Positions 61,594 to 64,000 of a stretch of 64,000 nucleotides of DNA are shown piece by piece. Every line of letters starts with the position of its first letter. Within the stretch, counting starts at the first letter, position 1. This DNA comes from Palsa-506 sp963755815 (GTDB taxonomy: Bacteria > Actinomycetota > Actinomycetes > Streptosporangiales > Streptosporangiaceae), in NCBI GenBank assembly GCA_963755815.1, contig CAVWLF010000026.1:248001-312000 (forward strand). The letters run 5' to 3'. A model generated the notes under the pieces. It was not told the DNA's origin. It saw only the letters and a list, made by a program, of their open reading frames with translations, and made no database searches. The position numbers and the translations under genes are program-made.

Positions 61594-63210
61594 TCAGCCG
61601 GCCGCCAGGTCGCGCAGCCGGTACCGCTGTAGCTTGCCGGTGTTCGTCCGCGGCAGCGCGGGCAGGAACTCGATCGCGCGCGGGTACTTGTACGGCGCGA
61701 TCCGTTCCTTGACGAAGTCCTGCAGCTCGCGGGCCTTCGCATCGTCACCGGGCGCCCCGCCGGCCAGCACCACGTAGGCCTTGACGATCTGGCCGCGGGC
61801 CTCGTCCGGCACCCCGACCACGCCGCACTCGGTCACCTCGGGGTGACCGAGCAGCGCCTCCTCGACCTCGGGACCGGCGATGTTGTAGCCCGAGGAGATA
61901 ATGATGTCGTCGGAGCGCGCCTGGTACCAGAAGTAGCCATCGGCGTCCCGGCGGTACGTGTCGCCGGTGATGTTCCAGCCGTCGCGCACGTAGGCTCGCT
62001 GCCGGTCATCGGCCAGGTACCGGCAGCCGGTCGGGCCCTTGACCGCCAGCCGGCCGATCTCGCCGTCGGGTACCGGCTTGCCGTCCTCGCCGAGCACCTC
62101 GGCCAGGTAGCCGGGCACCACCCGCCCGGTCGCCCCCGGCCGGATCTCGTCATCGGCGCTGGAGATGAAGATATGCAGCAGTTCGGTGCTGCCGATCCCG
62201 TCGATGATCTTTACCCCGGTAGCGTCGTAGAAGGCCTGCCAGGTGGCCGCCGACAGGTGCTCGCCCGCCGAGACCGGGCGGCGCAGGCCGCGCAGCAGCG
62301 GCGCCTGGCCGGACGCGATCATCGCCCGGTAGGCGGTCGGCGCGGTGAAGCAGACGGTGACGCCGCGGGCGGCGATCTGCTCGGCCAGCTCGGCCGGGGT
62401 GGCCTTCTCCAGCAGCAGCACGGACGCACCCGCCCGCAGCGGGAAGATCACCGCGCCGCCGAGGCCGAACGTGAAGGCCAGCGGCGGCGTCCCGGTGAAC
62501 ACGTCGTCGGGCCGCGGCTTCAGCACGTGCGCGGAGTACGTGTCGGCGGTGGCCAGCACGTCCCGGTGGAAATGCATGGTCGCCTTCGGCCGGCCGGTCG
62601 TGCCGGAGGTAAATGCGATCATGGCGACGTCGTCGGCGGCCGTGGGCACGGCGGCCGCCCAGGGCGCCTTCCGGCTGGCCAGCTGGGTGAGGTCGGCTGG
62701 CTCGCTACCCCCGTAGGCCACCGTCCGCATGCCGGGCACGGCCGCCTCGGCCAGCGCGGCGGTGAAACGGCTATCGCAGAGCGCCAGCGTGACCTGGCCG
62801 ATCTCGCAGATCGTGGCCAGTTCCCCGGCCCGCAGCAGCGACATGGTCGCCACCGCCACCCCGCCGGCCCGCAGCACCCCGAACCAGCAGGCCACCAGCC
62901 ACGGGTTGTTCGGCCCGCGCAGCAGCACCCGATTGCCGGGGACGAGGCCCAGGTCCTCGGTCAGCACCTGGGCGATCTGGCTGGACACCCGCAGCAGGTC
63001 ACCGTAACTCCAGGACTCGCCCGCCGACAGCAGGCACGGCCGGTCCGCGCCATGCGCGCTGATGGTCGTCTCCAGCAACTCGGCCGCGCAGTTGAGCCGG
63101 TCCGGGTAGGCCAGCGCGGGAAGGTCAAACCGCAGGTCCGGCCAGTCATCCGCGGCAGGCAGGTGATCCCGGCAGAACGTGTCGGTGTGGGCGGACGGCG
63201 ATAGCTGCAT
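61594..63210 (-). CDS. Benzoate/2-aminobenzoate-CoA ligase-like AMP-dependent synthetase
   Basis: The 538-residue enzyme has the adenylation motifs FTSGTTGRPKATMHFHRDV (A3), GIGSTELLHIFISS (A5), WNITGDTYRRDADGYFWYQARSDDIIISSGYNIAGPEVE (A7-A8) and the C-terminal Lys in RTNTGKLQRYRL. The overall wording matches benzoate- or anthranilate-CoA ligases. It is divergent from a PaaX gene, which fits control of aromatic acid breakdown. It converges with rnj over a short GGTCAGCC-rich gap. Confidence 0.88.
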   Translation of the reverse strand: MQLSPSAHTDTFCRDHLPAADDWPDLRFDLPALAYPDRLNCAAELLETTISAHGADRPCLLSAGESWSYGDLLRVSSQIAQVLTEDLGLVPGNRVLLRGPNNPWLVACWFGVLRAGGVAVATMSLLRAGELATICEIGQVTLALCDSRFTAALAEAAVPGMRTVAYGGSEPADLTQLASRKAPWAAAVPTAADDVAMIAFTSGTTGRPKATMHFHRDVLATADTYSAHVLKPRPDDVFTGTPPLAFTFGLGGAVIFPLRAGASVLLLEKATPAELAEQIAARGVTVCFTAPTAYRAMIASGQAPLLRGLRRPVSAGEHLSAATWQAFYDATGVKIIDGIGSTELLHIFISSADDEIRPGATGRVVPGYLAEVLGEDGKPVPDGEIGRLAVKGPTGCRYLADDRQRAYVRDGWNITGDTYRRDADGYFWYQARSDDIIISSGYNIAGPEVEEALLGHPEVTECGVVGVPDEARGQIVKAYVVLAGGAPGDDAKARELQDFVKERIAPYKYPRAIEFLPALPRTNTGKLQRYRLRDLAAG

Positions 63211-63246
63211 GGCCGCGACCTTCCTCGGGTGCCACCGGACGTCATC

Positions 63247-63274
63247 AGTATTCCGTGTTCATGACGATAGTCAA
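63247..63274 (-). promoter_or_regulatory. Promoter of the aromatic CoA ligase gene
   Basis: On the minus strand: -35 TTGACT (plus-strand 63269-63274), 16-nt spacer, -10 AATACT (63247-63252), about 37 nt from the ATG at 63210. The 156-nt divergent region also must contain the PaaX gene promoter. Confidence 0.55.
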
Positions 63275-63366
63275 AGAATCAGCGGCAGCCTTCGGCGGCG
63301 GTCGCCTGGGGTGCGCGACCCGGGCTTCGCATCCTCGGGTCTCCCGGCGGACACTAGGTTGCTGCC

Positions 63367-64000
63367 GTGACGACAATCACCGGGGCGCCACGTGATGGCG
63401 AGCCGCGGCCGCCGCGGCCGCGGGCGCTGATCGTGACGATCTACGGCCTCTACGCGCGCGAGTCGGGCGGCTGGCTCAGCGTGGCGTCGCTGATCAGGCT
63501 GATGGGCGGGCTCGGCGCGGACCAGGCCGCGGTCCGGTCTTCGATCTCCCGGCTCAAGCAGCGCGGGATCCTGGAGCCGGTGCGGCTCGGCGGTGCGGCG
63601 GGCTATGCGCTATCGCCGCGCGGCCGGGAGATCCTCGCTGAAGGCGACCGGCGGATCTTCGGGCGCCCGCGCGCCCGGCTGGCCGATGGCTGGCTGCTGG
63701 CCGTCTTCAGCGTGCCGGAGCGGGAACGCGGCCGGCGGCACGCGCTGCGGTCCCGGCTGAGCTGGCTCGGTTTCGGCACCGTGTCGGCCGGGGTCTGGAT
63801 CGCCCCGGCCCGGCTCGCGGACGAGACGACGGAAGTGCTGGCCCGGTACGGCCTGTCCGGATACGTGGACCTCTTTAAGGCGGGCTATCTCGCGTTCGGC
63901 GATGTACGCGAGCAGGTCGGGCGGTGGTGGGACCTGGACCGGCTGGAACGGCTCTACCAGGAGTTCCTGGACGACTGCGAGCCGGTGCTGGAGCGCTGGC
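63367..64000 (+). CDS. paaX: PaaX-family transcriptional regulator, 3' end cut by window
   Basis: From GTG 63367 an open frame of 211 codons reaches the right edge. It reads ARESGGWLSVASLIRLMGGLGADQAAVRSSISRLKQRGILEP (winged helix of PaaX), then ADGWLLAVFSVPERERGRRHALRSRLSWLGFGTVSAGVWIAP, the PaaX core. PaaX proteins repress aromatic-acid (phenylacetate-type) genes and are released by an aryl-CoA. The divergent CoA ligase would make such a ligand. About 60 more residues are expected. Confidence 0.9.
   Translation, partial: MTTITGAPRDGEPRPPRPRALIVTIYGLYARESGGWLSVASLIRLMGGLGADQAAVRSSISRLKQRGILEPVRLGGAAGYALSPRGREILAEGDRRIFGRPRARLADGWLLAVFSVPERERGRRHALRSRLSWLGFGTVSAGVWIAPARLADETTEVLARYGLSGYVDLFKAGYLAFGDVREQVGRWWDLDRLERLYQEFLDDCEPVLERW

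Overview
The window is a chromosomal stretch of a very GC-rich actinobacterium. The evidence is the strong G/C bias at third codon positions, frequent GTG starts, 1-11 nt stop/start overlaps inside operons, F420-type (LLM) and PaaX-type genes, a dapA-RNase J pair, an SSB-EttA neighbourhood, and DUF6412-YidC and DUF1707 proteins. A Streptosporangiales- or Treboniales-like organism would fit, but that is a guess. Nothing suggests a plasmid or an intact prophage. The only mobile-element trace is a decayed IS5-type transposase.

Left part (1-24,500): an N-acetyltransferase cut by the window edge, a PRC-barrel protein and tRNA-Arg(UCU); then a first cobalamin block (cobD, cobQ, a GNAT gene, a divergent MFS exporter, and cobN split into two reading frames). 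Next come a small membrane protein behind an AT-rich palindrome, DUF6412-yidC, the relic of a VapBC-type toxin-antitoxin pair, an LLM oxidoreductase, glyA, a lipoprotein / LuxR-type ATPase regulator / antibiotic-biosynthesis-monooxygenase-like run, a 5'-truncated lectin fragment, a GtrA protein, the IS relic, a small operon with three copies of an operator in front of it (membrane protein plus twin winged-helix regulators, one fused to DUF1707), and an epimerase-glycosyltransferase operon.

Centre (24,800-39,700): a cobalamin riboswitch with a perfect 10-bp closing helix precedes a tightly coupled operon: ChlI/ChlD-type cobaltochelatase, cobO, cobB(cbiA), cobI, cobM, a repetitive linking ORF, cobL, a cbiG-cobJ fusion, cobH, a cbiX-like chelatase and a bluB-cobT fusion. 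A CysG-like cobA/precorrin-2 dehydrogenase follows as a separate unit. With cobD, cobQ and cobN this covers most of corrin-ring synthesis, late cobalt insertion, amidation, adenosylation and lower-ligand synthesis. Genes for precorrin-6A reductase, a CbiD or CobF/CobG-type step, CobU/CobP and CobS/CobV are not in the window.

Right part (39,700-64,000): two overlapping membrane-associated GTPase genes, a PDZ serine protease without an export signal, ssb, ettA, a truncated haemoglobin, an MscS channel, a prolyl oligopeptidase, an HNH protein, an ArsR-MFS operon with a near-leaderless promoter, an acyl-CoA dehydrogenase, a ferritin-like di-iron protein, a truncated GNAT-associated gene, a TauE permease with a clear intrinsic terminator, dapA-rnj, and a benzoate-CoA-ligase-like gene divergent from a PaaX regulator cut by the right edge.

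Two features recur across the window. First, long inverted repeats occur inside genes (cobN, cobB, the first GTPase) and between genes (after bluB-cobT, between HNH and MFS). Second, there are many short (15-20 bp) tandem repeats in linkers and intergenic gaps. Both look like genome-wide repeat families, and the in-frame palindromes are the most unusual observation here.
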